This document shows positions 36,058 through 45,226 of a DNA stretch of 64,000 bases, one piece after another. The translations under genes were made by a program, and so were the position numbers. Location: positions 95,331 through 159,330 of the forward strand of contig JBBASJ010000001.1 in assembly GCA_040399325.1 (NCBI GenBank). Direction: 5' to 3'. Under the pieces are notes generated by a model, which worked only from the letters and a program-made list of their open reading frames with translations, had not been told where the DNA came from and made no database searches. This stretch comes from RGUW01 sp040399325 (GTDB taxonomy: Bacteria; Cyanobacteriota; Cyanobacteriia; PCC-6307; Cyanobiaceae). How positions within the stretch are numbered: position 1 is the stretch's first letter; each line of letters starts with the position of its first letter.

Positions 36058-36549
36058 ATGCGCGCGCTCTACCCCGGCAGCTTTGACCCCCTCACCCTGG
36101 GCCACCTGGATCTGATCGAACGGGCCTGCCGTCTGTTCGATGTGGTGGTCGTGGCCGTGCTGCAGAACCCGAGCAAGACGCCGGTGTTCAGCCTGCAGGA
36201 GCGGCTTCACCAGATTGAAACCGCAACCCGGCATCTGCCCAACGTTGAAGTGGGCAGCTTTGACGGGCTCACGGTGCAGTACGCCCGCCGCTGTCAGGCG
36301 GCGGTGATTCTGCGGGGTCTGAGGGCGCTGAGCGACTTTGAGTTCGAGCTCCAGATCGCCCACACCAACAAAAGCCTGGCTGCTGATATCGAGACCGTGT
36401 TTCTGGCCACGGCAACCCAGCACAGCTTTCTGAGCAGCTCGGTGGTCAAGGAGGTTGCCCGCTTCGGTGGGGATGTCCGTCACATGGTGCCGACGGGAGT
36501 GGCAGACGACCTGATCAGGCTCTTAAATCGGACATCCCCAGGAACCTGA
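36058..36549 (+). CDS. coaD: Phosphopantetheine adenylyltransferase
   Basis: A 163-residue enzyme of coenzyme A synthesis, adenylating 4'-phosphopantetheine. MRALYPGSFDPLTLGHLDLI holds the nucleotidyltransferase T/HxGH motif, LRGLRALSDFEFELQIA is the CoA-site helix, and LSSSVVKEVARFGG is the ISSS-like motif. Length is normal. The longer open frame from 35425 is shadow upstream of the ATG at 36058. It is separated by 1 bp from the coiled-coil gene. Confidence 0.97.
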   Translation: MRALYPGSFDPLTLGHLDLIERACRLFDVVVVAVLQNPSKTPVFSLQERLHQIETATRHLPNVEVGSFDGLTVQYARRCQAAVILRGLRALSDFEFELQIAHTNKSLAADIETVFLATATQHSFLSSSVVKEVARFGGDVRHMVPTGVADDLIRLLNRTSPGT

Positions 36550-36550
36550 G

Positions 36551-37429
36551 ATGGCCGATCCGCAGATCACCGTGCTGGATCAACTCGATCAACTCGAAGA
36601 AGTGGTGCTAGACGGCAGCCGCATTCCCTTCAGCGGCGGTCGTCTCGTCAACGAAACCGATGCACTCGAGGTCATCGATGCCCTGCGCGAGGCCGTGCCC
36701 GGTCAGCTCGCCCTCGCCAGGGAGCTGCTGGCCCAGAAGGAGGAGTTCATCACCAAGGCCCGCCAGCAGGCCGACGAGATCCTGACGTCGGCCCGGCGGG
36801 AACGGGAGCAGTTGATCAGCAGCGCGGCCGTACGCCAGGAAGCTGAACGCCAGGTGCTGGAACTCAGGGAGCAGGCCCGCCAACAGTGCGACCAGCTGCT
36901 GTTGCAGGGACGCCAACAGGCCGCCCAGGCTGAACAGGAACTGCAGGCTCGCCTCGCCCAGATGGAGCAGCAATTCGCTGGCAGGCGCCAGCAGCTCGAG
37001 CAGGAGGCAGCAGAACGCCAGCGCCTGTTGATTGACCAGCATGACCGCAACCGCCAACAGGCCATGGCCGAGCTTGAGCAGATCCGCCAGGAGGGTCTGC
37101 GCGTGCAGCAGGCCAGCCAGTCGGAGGCCGAACGGCTGCAGAACGATGCCCTGCAGTTCCGCCAGCAGACCCAGCAGCAGTGCGATGCGCTGGTGAACCG
37201 CAGCCGCCAGGAGGCCGCCGCCGTGGTCGATGGAGCCAACCGCTACGCCGAGCAGGTTCTCGGCGAACTCGAGACCCGGCTGCGGGACCTCAGCCAGGTG
37301 GTGCTCGGCGGCCGCCGCGAGCTGGTCAGGATGCAGAATCCCGAGCCCCAGAGTGGAGGCGGTGCTGAACCCGCCCAGCTCTCCAAGCGTGCACGGGTCG
37401 CCAGCAAGCTGCGTCAGCTGGCGAGCTGA
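36551..37429 (+). CDS. Long coiled-coil protein, possibly DivIVA-like
   Basis: A 292-residue protein. The N-terminal 60 residues (VLDQLDQLEEVVLDGSRIPF, RLVNETDALEVIDALREAVP) look globular; residues about 65-265 are one long Gln/Glu/Arg-rich coiled coil (QAAQAEQELQARLAQMEQQF), and the last 30 are basic. The layout resembles DivIVA or Cdv3-like division proteins, or a soluble relative of ATP synthase b subunits. I see no membrane segment. It starts 1 bp after coaD. Name not assigned because the resemblance is to layout, not motif. Confidence 0.72.
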   Translation: MADPQITVLDQLDQLEEVVLDGSRIPFSGGRLVNETDALEVIDALREAVPGQLALARELLAQKEEFITKARQQADEILTSARREREQLISSAAVRQEAERQVLELREQARQQCDQLLLQGRQQAAQAEQELQARLAQMEQQFAGRRQQLEQEAAERQRLLIDQHDRNRQQAMAELEQIRQEGLRVQQASQSEAERLQNDALQFRQQTQQQCDALVNRSRQEAAAVVDGANRYAEQVLGELETRLRDLSQVVLGGRRELVRMQNPEPQSGGGAEPAQLSKRARVASKLRQLAS

Positions 37430-37440
37430 AGCCCTCCGGC

Positions 37441-38670
37441 TCAGCTGCAGAGGCCGGTGTTCTGAACCTGCAACAGCACGGCGCCGATGGTTCCGTTGGG
37501 ATCACCGGCGCCATTGCTGATCGCGCTCACATAGCGCGGCCCGTCAGCGGTCTGCAGCACACCGCTGATCGAACGCACGCCACTGATGGTGCCGGTCTTG
37601 CCCACGAAACGCCCCTGCAGGGGTGTGCCTCCGTACAGGCGGCGCAGGGTGCCGCGCTCTCCCGCGACCGCCATCGACGCAAGGTACTGGCGGCCATAGG
37701 GGTGGTGATCCATGCGCAGCAACAGGGCTGCGAGCAGGCGGCTGGTCAGCCGGTTGGCGCGGTCGAGACCACTGCCATCGGCAAGGCGCAGACCCTGCAA
37801 TGGCAACCCCTGTTCACCCAGCCACAGGGTCGCCCGGCGGCGCACCTCAGCCAGATCCCAGCTGCCGGAGGCCTGCCGCAGCAAGACCTCGGAGGTGAAG
37901 TTGTGGCTTTCGGTGTTGGCCAGACTGAGCAAATTGTGCATCGAGGCTGAAGCCTCCTCATGCAGCAACACCGCATCAGCGGGCATGGGTTGCCGGGCCG
38001 AGACCAGTGCGACCTGTAGACGGCCACCCTGCTGCGTGGCAGAGCGCTGCAGCAACGTCTGCAACCGTGACGGGGGGTTGAGCACGGCGTCGTGAATGGC
38101 GTTGCTGGTCACCGCCAGCCGCGTGATCGGTGCGCCGTAGGCGTAGTACCGGTCGTTGGGATCCCATCCCATCGGCCACCAGGCCTGCGGCGGTTCTTCG
38201 GCAAGCTCAAGCCTGACGGGACCAGCGATCTGCGTGCTGCCGCCGCCAGAACCGAGGGCGAGCTTGGCAAAACGCTGCAACTGGGGCAGCGCCAGATCGG
38301 GATCGCCCTCACCGGTGAGACGGAAACGGCCGTCGGCAAGGCGCCAGAGCTGGGATCTGAGGCGGTAGTCCGGACCGAGCTGATCGAGGGCGTAGGCGGT
38401 GCTGATCAGCTTCTGGTTGGACGCGGGAATGCGCGGGATGGAGCCATTGACATCGGCCAGAAGACGGCCCTGGGGATCGGCAACGCTGATGCTCCACACC
38501 GGGGATTCGGCACCCACCTGTGCGGCCACGCGTGCCTGCAGGGCGGGGCAACTCACCTGCTGCTGGAGCTGGGGCAGGCCGAGGGGCGGCGGAGACAGCG
38601 GCACTGCCTGGGCTTGACCGCCCAACAGCAGTGCACCACCGAGCCACCAGCGCAGGGCAGACGCCATCAC
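37441..38670 (-). CDS. dacB: D-alanyl-D-alanine carboxypeptidase/endopeptidase (PBP4 type, S13)
   Basis: A 409-residue secreted penicillin-binding protein. A signal peptide (WWLGGALLLGGQAQA) is followed by the S13 domain: active-site serine in PASNQKLIST (SxxK), SHN in TESHNFTSEVL, and KTG in VGKTGTISG near residue 345. It trims or cleaves peptidoglycan stem peptides in the periplasm. It begins 2 bp after the DUF4330 stop, so the two form a coupled pair. Confidence 0.93.
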   Translation of the reverse strand: MMASALRWWLGGALLLGGQAQAVPLSPPPLGLPQLQQQVSCPALQARVAAQVGAESPVWSISVADPQGRLLADVNGSIPRIPASNQKLISTAYALDQLGPDYRLRSQLWRLADGRFRLTGEGDPDLALPQLQRFAKLALGSGGGSTQIAGPVRLELAEEPPQAWWPMGWDPNDRYYAYGAPITRLAVTSNAIHDAVLNPPSRLQTLLQRSATQQGGRLQVALVSARQPMPADAVLLHEEASASMHNLLSLANTESHNFTSEVLLRQASGSWDLAEVRRRATLWLGEQGLPLQGLRLADGSGLDRANRLTSRLLAALLLRMDHHPYGRQYLASMAVAGERGTLRRLYGGTPLQGRFVGKTGTISGVRSISGVLQTADGPRYVSAISNGAGDPNGTIGAVLLQVQNTGLCS

Positions 38671-38672
38671 GA

Positions 38673-39203
38673 TCAGGATGGGCCGAGCTGGAGACCGGTG
38701 ACGCTGCCGATCACACGGAAGGATTCACCCTCGAGCTCCACCGGGGCGCCGATCTTGAGATTCTGGTTGCCGAACACGACGCCACCGCCGGCGCGCCGGC
38801 CCTGCCCCTTGAGCACAAACCGTGCATCGAGGGTGGGCAGGGTCTGCTGGTTGGGATCGGGGGCGGTGACCACGGTTCCGTTGGGCTGGACCGCAGTCAA
38901 TCGGCGGGTCAGGGGAATCACCGCATCGAGCCTGACGCTGCCGTGGGGCTGATTGCGAATCACGATGGCGAGCTTGCCGGCCCTGCGCGCCGACTCCAGC
39001 ACCATGGCCGGTGAGGCGACCGGGACGCCCCGCACATCGACCATGACCGTGACAGGGGTGAGACCGCCGGTCGCCCTGGCGACCGCGTTGCTGAGCTTGG
39101 GACTCCAGATCACGCCGACGGCAGCCAGCACGAGGGCAGCAGCTGCTCCCGCATCCACCAGGCTCCAGGAACGGGAACCACCGCCTTGAGGAGCAGACGT
39201 CAT
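38673..39203 (-). CDS. DUF4330 membrane protein
   Basis: A 176-residue protein with a single N-terminal transmembrane segment (AGAAAALVLAAVGVIW) and an extracytoplasmic domain with VTVMVDVRGVPVASPAM, AIVIRNQPHGSVRLDAVIPL and FGNQNLKIGAPVELE, matching DUF4330 (PF14221), seen mostly in cyanobacteria. Function unknown. It is upstream of dacB with a 2-bp gap, so a role near the wall is an inference. Confidence 0.85.
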   Translation of the reverse strand: MTSAPQGGGSRSWSLVDAGAAAALVLAAVGVIWSPKLSNAVARATGGLTPVTVMVDVRGVPVASPAMVLESARRAGKLAIVIRNQPHGSVRLDAVIPLTRRLTAVQPNGTVVTAPDPNQQTLPTLDARFVLKGQGRRAGGGVVFGNQNLKIGAPVELEGESFRVIGSVTGLQLGPS

Positions 39204-39262
39204 GGGCGGTCCAGAACTGTGCGGCAGTGTACGGAGCCTGGCGCTGGCCGGCCAGTCGGGCT

Positions 39263-39943
39263 TCAGTTGCGCAGCCCCTCGATCAGGGCATCGACGGCGC
39301 GAAGGGTGCCGGCCACACCGGCGCCGGCGTCGCCACTGAGCGTCGCGGCGATGGCTTCGCCATCGGGCCTCTGCTCGAACGTGGCGGCCAGGCGATAACC
39401 ATCGGCCTCGCTGCGGTAGAGCTCCCAGGGACCGGGAGCCGCCTGTCGCAGCGCACCGCCGTCGAGGGGGATCAGCGCATAGGCGCTCGACCAGGTGGAC
39501 ACGAACCCGCGCCGGCGCTCACGCGCGACGCTGCCGATGCCCACCGCCGCATCCTCGAGGCGACCGTTGACCATGACGACACTGCCGCAGTGTCGCTCAC
39601 AAAGTCGCTCAAAGGTTTCATAGTCGGCGGCGCTGGGAGCCATGGCCAGCAGCACCCCATCGGTGCTCGGGCGCTGCTCGAGCTGGCGGAAATCAACGAT
39701 GCGATCGGCCAGCTCGGGCGCATCGCGGCGCGCCAGGGCGGCCCCACCGGCATCGCTGAACAGCAGCAGCACCGGCACCCCCTGCTGGCTCAGCTGGGTC
39801 AGCAGGCGCAGCACCGGCGCCAGCAGTCGCAGACCCTCGAAGCGCCATTCGATGCTCCAGCGACCCCCATCGTTGCCCTGCAACACAGCCTGCAGAGCCG
39901 CAAGCGTCTGAGCTTCAGCAGAGCGAAGATCGGCAGGAAGCAT
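39263..39943 (-). CDS. DUF1995 protein
   Basis: About 226 residues from the ATG at 39943 (a GTG one codon earlier is also open). It is soluble, with FEGLRLLAPVLRLLTQLSQQ, VPVLLLFSDAGGAALARRDA, VVMVNGRLEDAAVGIGSVAR and TWSSAYALIPL, fitting DUF1995 (PF09353), found in cyanobacteria and chloroplasts. It is the last gene after cysteine desulfurase with a gap of about 27 bp. Its biochemical role is unknown to me. Confidence 0.82.
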   Translation of the reverse strand: MLPADLRSAEAQTLAALQAVLQGNDGGRWSIEWRFEGLRLLAPVLRLLTQLSQQGVPVLLLFSDAGGAALARRDAPELADRIVDFRQLEQRPSTDGVLLAMAPSAADYETFERLCERHCGSVVMVNGRLEDAAVGIGSVARERRRGFVSTWSSAYALIPLDGGALRQAAPGPWELYRSEADGYRLAATFEQRPDGEAIAATLSGDAGAGVAGTLRAVDALIEGLRN

Positions 39944-39970
39944 CACAAGCGCGGGAGCTGCGCGCCGACC

Positions 39971-41158
39971 CTAGAGGTCCGGAGCCTCAGAACCGCACCT
40001 GGCGATGGCGGCGTCGAGCGCCAGGCAGACCCTGCCGAGCTCGGACTCCTGCAGCCAGGGCCCCAGGCTGAAGCGCAGGCCCGCTGCGGCCTGTGCAGCA
40101 TCGAAACCCATGGCCTGGAGCACCGGGCTGGCCGCCGGGCCACCAGAGGCAGCGCTGCAGGCTGAGCCGCTGCTGGCGGCGATGCCCTGGCGCCACAGGG
40201 CCCGCACCAGCTGCCGCCCCGGAATCCAACCACCACGACGGTCTTTCACCATGACGCTGATGTGGTGCGGCAAACGGGGACTGTGGGCTGGATCCGGCCC
40301 GCTCAACTGCACCTGATCCAGTTGCGTCAGCTCGGCGAGCAGGCGGTTGCGCATCCGTTCGACCCGCTGGGCTTCGCCATTGGTGTGCGCCTGTTGCGCG
40401 ACCTCGAGCGCCGCCGCGAATCCGGCTGCCAACACCACCGGCTCGGTACCGGCCCGCAGTCCCCGCTCCTGGGAACCACCGCCGAGCCGAGGCTGCAGCT
40501 CCAGACCCGGGCGCACCAGCAGGCAGCCGATCCCCCGTGGACCTCCAAGCTTGTGCGCGGTGAGGCTGAGCAGGTCCACAGGTAGCTGGTCAAAATGAAT
40601 CGGGACGTGCGGTGCCAACTGGACCGCATCGCTGTGCAACAACACCCCATGCCGGCGGCAGAGGTTGCCGATCGCTTCGAGGGATTGCACGGATCCGACT
40701 TCGCTCTGCCCCCAGATCACCGACACCAGACGGGTCGGGGGTTCCAGGAGGGCTTCAAGAGCGACAAGATCAATTCGTCCTTGCCCGTCGACGGCTAAGC
40801 GCTGCAGCTGCCAGCCCTGACGGGCCAGTCGCTGGGCGGCCGCCACCACGGCAGGGTGTTCGACGGCTGAGATCAGCAGCCGACCGGGCTGCAGCGGCGC
40901 CGCAGCGCCCAGCAGCGCCAGATCGATGGATTCGGTCGCTCCTGAACAGAACAGGACCGCATCGGCAACAGTGCCGAGGTGCCGGCCCAGCTGGAGCCTG
41001 GCGCGCTCAAGCGACTCGGACGCCGCAAGGCCGAACCCATGCAGGCTGCTGGGGTTGGCCCAGGCGTCGCGCTGGGCCAGGGCCATCGCGTCCTGAGCCT
41101 GCGGCAGCAGCGGCGTGGTGGCACAGGCGTCGAGGTACAGCGCAGCGTCAGAGGTCAC
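39971..41158 (-). CDS. Cysteine desulfurase (NifS/IscS family)
   Basis: A 395-residue PLP enzyme that removes sulfur from cysteine for Fe-S cluster and cofactor assembly. LYLDACATTPLLPQAQD at the start, the PLP lysine in LSLTAHKLGGPRGIGCLL, and the active cysteine loop SSGSACSAASG are visible; the loop resembles the IscS/NifS class rather than SufS. The GTG at 41158 gives the usual N terminus and overlaps dapF by 11 bp; an ATG at 41197 is possible. Gene order dapF - cysteine desulfurase - DUF1995 points to one transcript. Confidence 0.92.
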   Translation of the reverse strand: MTSDAALYLDACATTPLLPQAQDAMALAQRDAWANPSSLHGFGLAASESLERARLQLGRHLGTVADAVLFCSGATESIDLALLGAAAPLQPGRLLISAVEHPAVVAAAQRLARQGWQLQRLAVDGQGRIDLVALEALLEPPTRLVSVIWGQSEVGSVQSLEAIGNLCRRHGVLLHSDAVQLAPHVPIHFDQLPVDLLSLTAHKLGGPRGIGCLLVRPGLELQPRLGGGSQERGLRAGTEPVVLAAGFAAALEVAQQAHTNGEAQRVERMRNRLLAELTQLDQVQLSGPDPAHSPRLPHHISVMVKDRRGGWIPGRQLVRALWRQGIAASSGSACSAASGGPAASPVLQAMGFDAAQAAAGLRFSLGPWLQESELGRVCLALDAAIARCGSEAPDL

Positions 41159-42254
41159 GGCTGAAACGGGCGCGGGTTCGGGCCTCGAGCGATTCACTGG
41201 CCATCGTCACCAACCCGTCCAACGAGGTGTTCTGCAGCAACGCCATGGCCCGGGCCCGGGCCTCGGCACTGGGGCAGTGTTCAGGACGCAGGCAGCCATT
41301 CACGCAGGCCGTCGCACAGTCGATCGTGTCAGGGTTGCTGGGCTGGCTGGCCGGGAGTGCTGCAGCGGGCTCCTCCTGCGCGGGACCCTCGCCCCACAGC
41401 TCAGGCGTGACCATGCCGTCGAACACCGCCTCAGCCGGGCCACTCATCCACACCGAGCTGTCGGGATCACCGTTCCAGGCGATCGTGAGAGGCCCACCGG
41501 GGAGCTCCACCCGTGCCTGATCGGCACTCAGACCCAGCAATCGGCAGGCCACCAGCGTGGCGCAGGCGCCGGTGCCACAGGCCAGGGTGGGACCCGCGCC
41601 CCGCTCCCAGACCCGCATGCGCAGATGGTCGGGCGCCAGCACCTGCACAAAATGCACGTTGGTACGGGCCGGGAAGGCGGGATGCACCTCCAGGGCGGCA
41701 CCCAGCCGCTGCAGATCGATGGACTCGACGTCGGCCACCGGAATCACCACGTGCGGATTGCCCATGCCGGCAGCAGCCACCTCAAGGCTGCTGCCGTCGA
41801 CCGTGAGGGCTCCCTGGGGGAGGCCCGCAGGTCCCGGACCCAGGGTGGTGGGCACGGTGGCCGGTTCGAGATAGGGCCTCCCCATATCGACCCGGATCAG
41901 GCCGTCATCGAGCAGCTCGGGCACGATGATGCCGGCCAGGGTCTCAACCTGCCAGCGTCGCCCCGGCTGATCGCCATCGCTGTCGGCCAGGAAGCGTGCC
42001 AGACAACGAATGCCGTTGCCGCACATTTCGGGTTCGCTGCCATCGGCATTGAAGATGCGCATGCGCACATCACCGTGGGCTTCGGGGGGGAGCGCCAGAA
42101 TCACCCCGTCGCCACCGATGCCGAACCGGCGATCACACAACCGTTGAATCCGCTCGGGCGTCAACGCAAACGGAGCTTCGTCGGCCAGCGCCCTGCGGGC
42201 ATCCACCATCAGAAAATCGTTGCCGAGACCCTGGTATTTGCTGAAATGGAGCAC
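41148..42254 (-). CDS. dapF: Diaminopimelate epimerase with Cys-rich C-terminal extension
   Basis: A 368-residue protein starting at GTG 42254. Residues 1-281 are a normal DapF that interconverts LL- and meso-diaminopimelate for lysine and peptidoglycan: FSKYQGLGNDFLMVD, the first catalytic cysteine in EMCGNGIRC, and the second in LACGTGACATL. After the usual C-terminal block (SGPAEAVFDG) there are about 87 more residues with a C-x3-C-x3-C-x5-C array (CATACVNGCLRPEHC) and a helical tail. The frame is continuous without a frameshift. Next gene, cysteine desulfurase, overlaps by 11 bp. The extension could bind a metal or Fe-S cluster (inference). Confidence 0.94.
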   Translation of the reverse strand: MLHFSKYQGLGNDFLMVDARRALADEAPFALTPERIQRLCDRRFGIGGDGVILALPPEAHGDVRMRIFNADGSEPEMCGNGIRCLARFLADSDGDQPGRRWQVETLAGIIVPELLDDGLIRVDMGRPYLEPATVPTTLGPGPAGLPQGALTVDGSSLEVAAAGMGNPHVVIPVADVESIDLQRLGAALEVHPAFPARTNVHFVQVLAPDHLRMRVWERGAGPTLACGTGACATLVACRLLGLSADQARVELPGGPLTIAWNGDPDSSVWMSGPAEAVFDGMVTPELWGEGPAQEEPAAALPASQPSNPDTIDCATACVNGCLRPEHCPSAEARARAMALLQNTSLDGLVTMASESLEARTRARFSRDL

Positions 42255-42287
42255 GGCAGAGCTGCGCTGGACTGACGGTTCGATCCT

Positions 42288-42527
42288 ATGAACAGCGGCT
42301 TTGACCGACGGGCCCCGTCGCTCGATACGACCCAGCCGGGGGTCAGGCACATTCAGGATCTGATCCGCCAGGCCACGGCAGTGCGGCTGGTGTTGCGCAG
42401 CGGCGACCAGCTCGAAGGGGTGCTGCGTTGGCAGGACCAGCGCTACCTGGCGCTGTCTCCCGGTGAGGGCCAGCCCCTGAGCCTGGTCAACCGTGACGCG
42501 GTCGAGCTGATCAGAGCCCTGATCTGA
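42288..42527 (+). CDS. hfq: RNA chaperone Hfq, cyanobacterial type
   Basis: A 79-residue Sm-like protein. IQDLIRQATAVRLVLRSGDQ is the Sm1 part and LEGVLRWQDQRYLALS with LVNRDAVELI the Sm2 part of the divergent cyanobacterial Hfq, which lacks the usual KH motif. Cyanobacterial Hfq acts mainly in type IV pilus function and motility rather than as a general sRNA matchmaker (established for model species). It diverges from dapF (33 bp) and is 59 bp upstream of leuS. Confidence 0.92.
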   Translation: MNSGFDRRAPSLDTTQPGVRHIQDLIRQATAVRLVLRSGDQLEGVLRWQDQRYLALSPGEGQPLSLVNRDAVELIRALI

Positions 42528-42586
42528 CGACCCTGTGGCACGATCTGGGCATCCGCCGCCGGCAGCCTGGAGCTGCCCCCGAAGCG

Positions 42587-45226
42587 TTGCCTGAGCCGCA
42601 GTCCCCCGCCTCGCGCTACGAACCCCAGGCTCTGGAGGAGCGCTGGCAGGGGAGCTGGGCCGAATGCCAGTGCGACAGGACTCCCACGGGCGGTGACCGG
42701 CCGTTCTATGCCCTGTCGATGTTTCCCTACCCCTCGGGAAACCTGCACATGGGCCATGTGCGCAACTATGTGATCACCGATGTGATCGCCCGGGCCGCCC
42801 GCATGCGGGGCCACCAGGTGCTGCAGCCGATGGGCTGGGATGCCTTTGGCCTGCCGGCTGAGAACGCCGCCATCGAGCGGGGGGTCGAGCCCGGCCCCTG
42901 GACCGACCAGAACATCGCCAGCATGCGCGAGCAGCTCAAGCGGCTGGGCCTGTCGATCGACTGGGACCGGGAGGTCACCACCTGCCACAGCGACTACTAC
43001 CGCTGGACCCAGTGGCTGTTTCTGCAGTTTCTGGACGCCGGCCTGGCCTACCAGAGCGACGCCACCGTCAACTGGGACCCGATCGACCAGACGGTGCTCG
43101 CCAACGAACAGGTCGATGCCGACGGCCGCAGCTGGCGCTCCGGTGCCCTGGTCGAAAAGCGCAAGTTGCGGCAGTGGTTTTTAAAGATCACCGCCTACGC
43201 CGACCAGCTGCTCGACGACCTTGACACGCTCACGGGATGGCCCGAGCGGGTGCGCACGATGCAGGCCAACTGGATCGGCCGCAGCAGCGGGGCCGAGCTC
43301 AGCTTTGAGGTGGTTGACAGGGCCGGCACAGCCAGCGGTCAGCAGATCACGGTGTTCACCACCCGGCCCGACACGATCTTTGGAGCCAGTTACGTGGTGC
43401 TGGCGCCCGAGCATCCCCTGGTGACGGCGCTCACCACCGCTGAGCAGCAGCCGGCGGTCGAGGCTTTTGTCGACCTAGTGAGCCGCCAGAGCGAGCAGGA
43501 GCGCACAGCCGATGACAGGCCCAAGCGCGGTGTTCCGCTTGGGGCCATGGTGCGCAACCCCGCCAATGGCGCGTTGATCCCGATCTGGATCGCCGACTAC
43601 GTGCTGGCTGAATACGGCACCGGTGCCGTCATGGGGGTGCCCGCCCACGACCAGCGCGACTTCGTGTTTGCCCGCCAGTACGAACTGCCGGTGCAGCAGG
43701 TGATCGTGCCCGAGGGCAGTGATGAGCATGCCTTTGAAGGCGGCGCCTTTAGCGGTAGCGGCGTGCTGATCCACTCGGGCCACTTCGATGGGCTCAGCAC
43801 AAGCGAGGCCAGGGCAGCGATCGTGGCCGAGGCCGAGGCCGAGGGCTGGGGACGGGGCCGTGTGCAGTTCCGCCTGCGCGACTGGTTGATCTCCAGGCAG
43901 CGCTACTGGGGATGCCCGATCCCCGTGATCCACTGCGACGACTGCGGCGTGGTGCCGGTGCCTGCTGATCAGCTGCCGGTCGAGCTGCCCCGCGATGTCG
44001 CCTTGAGCGCCAGGGGCGGCTCCCCACTGGCTCAGCTCGAGAGCTGGGCCAGTGTCGCCTGCCCCTGCTGCGGCAAGCCGGCACGGCGCGAGTCCGACAC
44101 CATGGACACCTTCATGTGTTCCAGTTGGTATTACCTGCGCTACGCCGATCCCCACAACACAGACCTGCCGTTCACCAAGGAGACGGTCAACCGCTGGTTA
44201 CCGGTTGATCAATATGTGGGCGGGATTGAACACGCTATTTTGCATCTGCTGTATTCGCGCTTTTTCACCAAGGTGCTGCGGGATCGCGGTTTGCTTGGCT
44301 TTGACGAACCCTTTGCGCGGCTTCTGACGCAAGGCATGGTGCAGGGGATCACCTACAAAAACCCCCTGACCGGAAAATACATCGCGCCCGCCGATGTGAG
44401 CGATCCCAACGATCCGCGAGATCCTGATTCGGGGCAGGTGCTGGAGACATTTTACGAAAAGATGTCGAAATCGAAATACAACGGCGTTGACCCAGGGGCG
44501 GTGATCGATCGCTACGGCGCTGATACCGCCCGCATGTTCATTCTGTTCAAAGCACCGCCCGAGAAGGATCTCGAGTGGGATGACGCCGACGTCGAGGGTC
44601 AGTTCCGTTTCCTGCAGCGACTCTGGCGTCTGGTTGAGGCTGCCGTCGGGCGCCGGCTCAGCGTTGCCGATCTCGGGGGCGATGCCGCCGTGCAGGCCGC
44701 CACCGCCGCTGTGCAGAACCCGTCTCCAGCCCTCAGTGAGCCCGAGCTGGAGCTGCGTCGCGCGGTGCACACGGCCATCACCGCCATCGATGACGACCTC
44801 CACGATCCGTATCAGTTCAATACCGCGGTGGCTGAACTGATGAAGCTCAGCAATGCCCTGACCAGTCTCGGCGAGAGCTGCCGCGAGCCGGTGTTCGTCG
44901 AGGCCCTGGCTGCCCTGGTAGTGCTGCTGGCACCCTTTGCGCCCCATCTGGCCTCTGAGCTCTGGCAGCAGCTTGGCGGCCAGGGCGATGTGCACCAGCA
45001 GTCCTGGCCCTTGGTCGACAGCTCAGCCCTGGTGCGCAGCACCGTGCCCCTGGTGATTCAGATCAAGGGCAAGGTGCGCGGCAGCCTTGACGTGCCGGCG
45101 GATGCCGACAAAGAAACCCTCGAACAGCTCGCCCTGGCAAGTGACATCGCCAGCAAATGGCTTGAAGGCAAACCGCCGAGTCGGGTGATTGTGGTGCCGG
45201 GCAAGCTGGTCAATCTGGTGCCCTGA
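42587..45226 (+). CDS. leuS: Leucine--tRNA ligase
   Basis: An 879-residue class I synthetase charging tRNA-Leu. HIGH in YPSGNLHMGHVRNYV near residue 48, a CP1 editing domain with TTRPDTIFGASYVVLAPEH, WYYLRYADPHN, and KMSKS in KMSKSKYNG near residue 626. Translation probably starts at TTG 42587, as no ATG or GTG gives the family N terminus. A stretch of about 300 bp (44200-44500) uses more AT-ending and NCG codons than the rest. The 3' end overlaps alkB by 17 bp, tail to tail. Confidence 0.97.
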   Translation: MPEPQSPASRYEPQALEERWQGSWAECQCDRTPTGGDRPFYALSMFPYPSGNLHMGHVRNYVITDVIARAARMRGHQVLQPMGWDAFGLPAENAAIERGVEPGPWTDQNIASMREQLKRLGLSIDWDREVTTCHSDYYRWTQWLFLQFLDAGLAYQSDATVNWDPIDQTVLANEQVDADGRSWRSGALVEKRKLRQWFLKITAYADQLLDDLDTLTGWPERVRTMQANWIGRSSGAELSFEVVDRAGTASGQQITVFTTRPDTIFGASYVVLAPEHPLVTALTTAEQQPAVEAFVDLVSRQSEQERTADDRPKRGVPLGAMVRNPANGALIPIWIADYVLAEYGTGAVMGVPAHDQRDFVFARQYELPVQQVIVPEGSDEHAFEGGAFSGSGVLIHSGHFDGLSTSEARAAIVAEAEAEGWGRGRVQFRLRDWLISRQRYWGCPIPVIHCDDCGVVPVPADQLPVELPRDVALSARGGSPLAQLESWASVACPCCGKPARRESDTMDTFMCSSWYYLRYADPHNTDLPFTKETVNRWLPVDQYVGGIEHAILHLLYSRFFTKVLRDRGLLGFDEPFARLLTQGMVQGITYKNPLTGKYIAPADVSDPNDPRDPDSGQVLETFYEKMSKSKYNGVDPGAVIDRYGADTARMFILFKAPPEKDLEWDDADVEGQFRFLQRLWRLVEAAVGRRLSVADLGGDAAVQAATAAVQNPSPALSEPELELRRAVHTAITAIDDDLHDPYQFNTAVAELMKLSNALTSLGESCREPVFVEALAALVVLLAPFAPHLASELWQQLGGQGDVHQQSWPLVDSSALVRSTVPLVIQIKGKVRGSLDVPADADKETLEQLALASDIASKWLEGKPPSRVIVVPGKLVNLVP

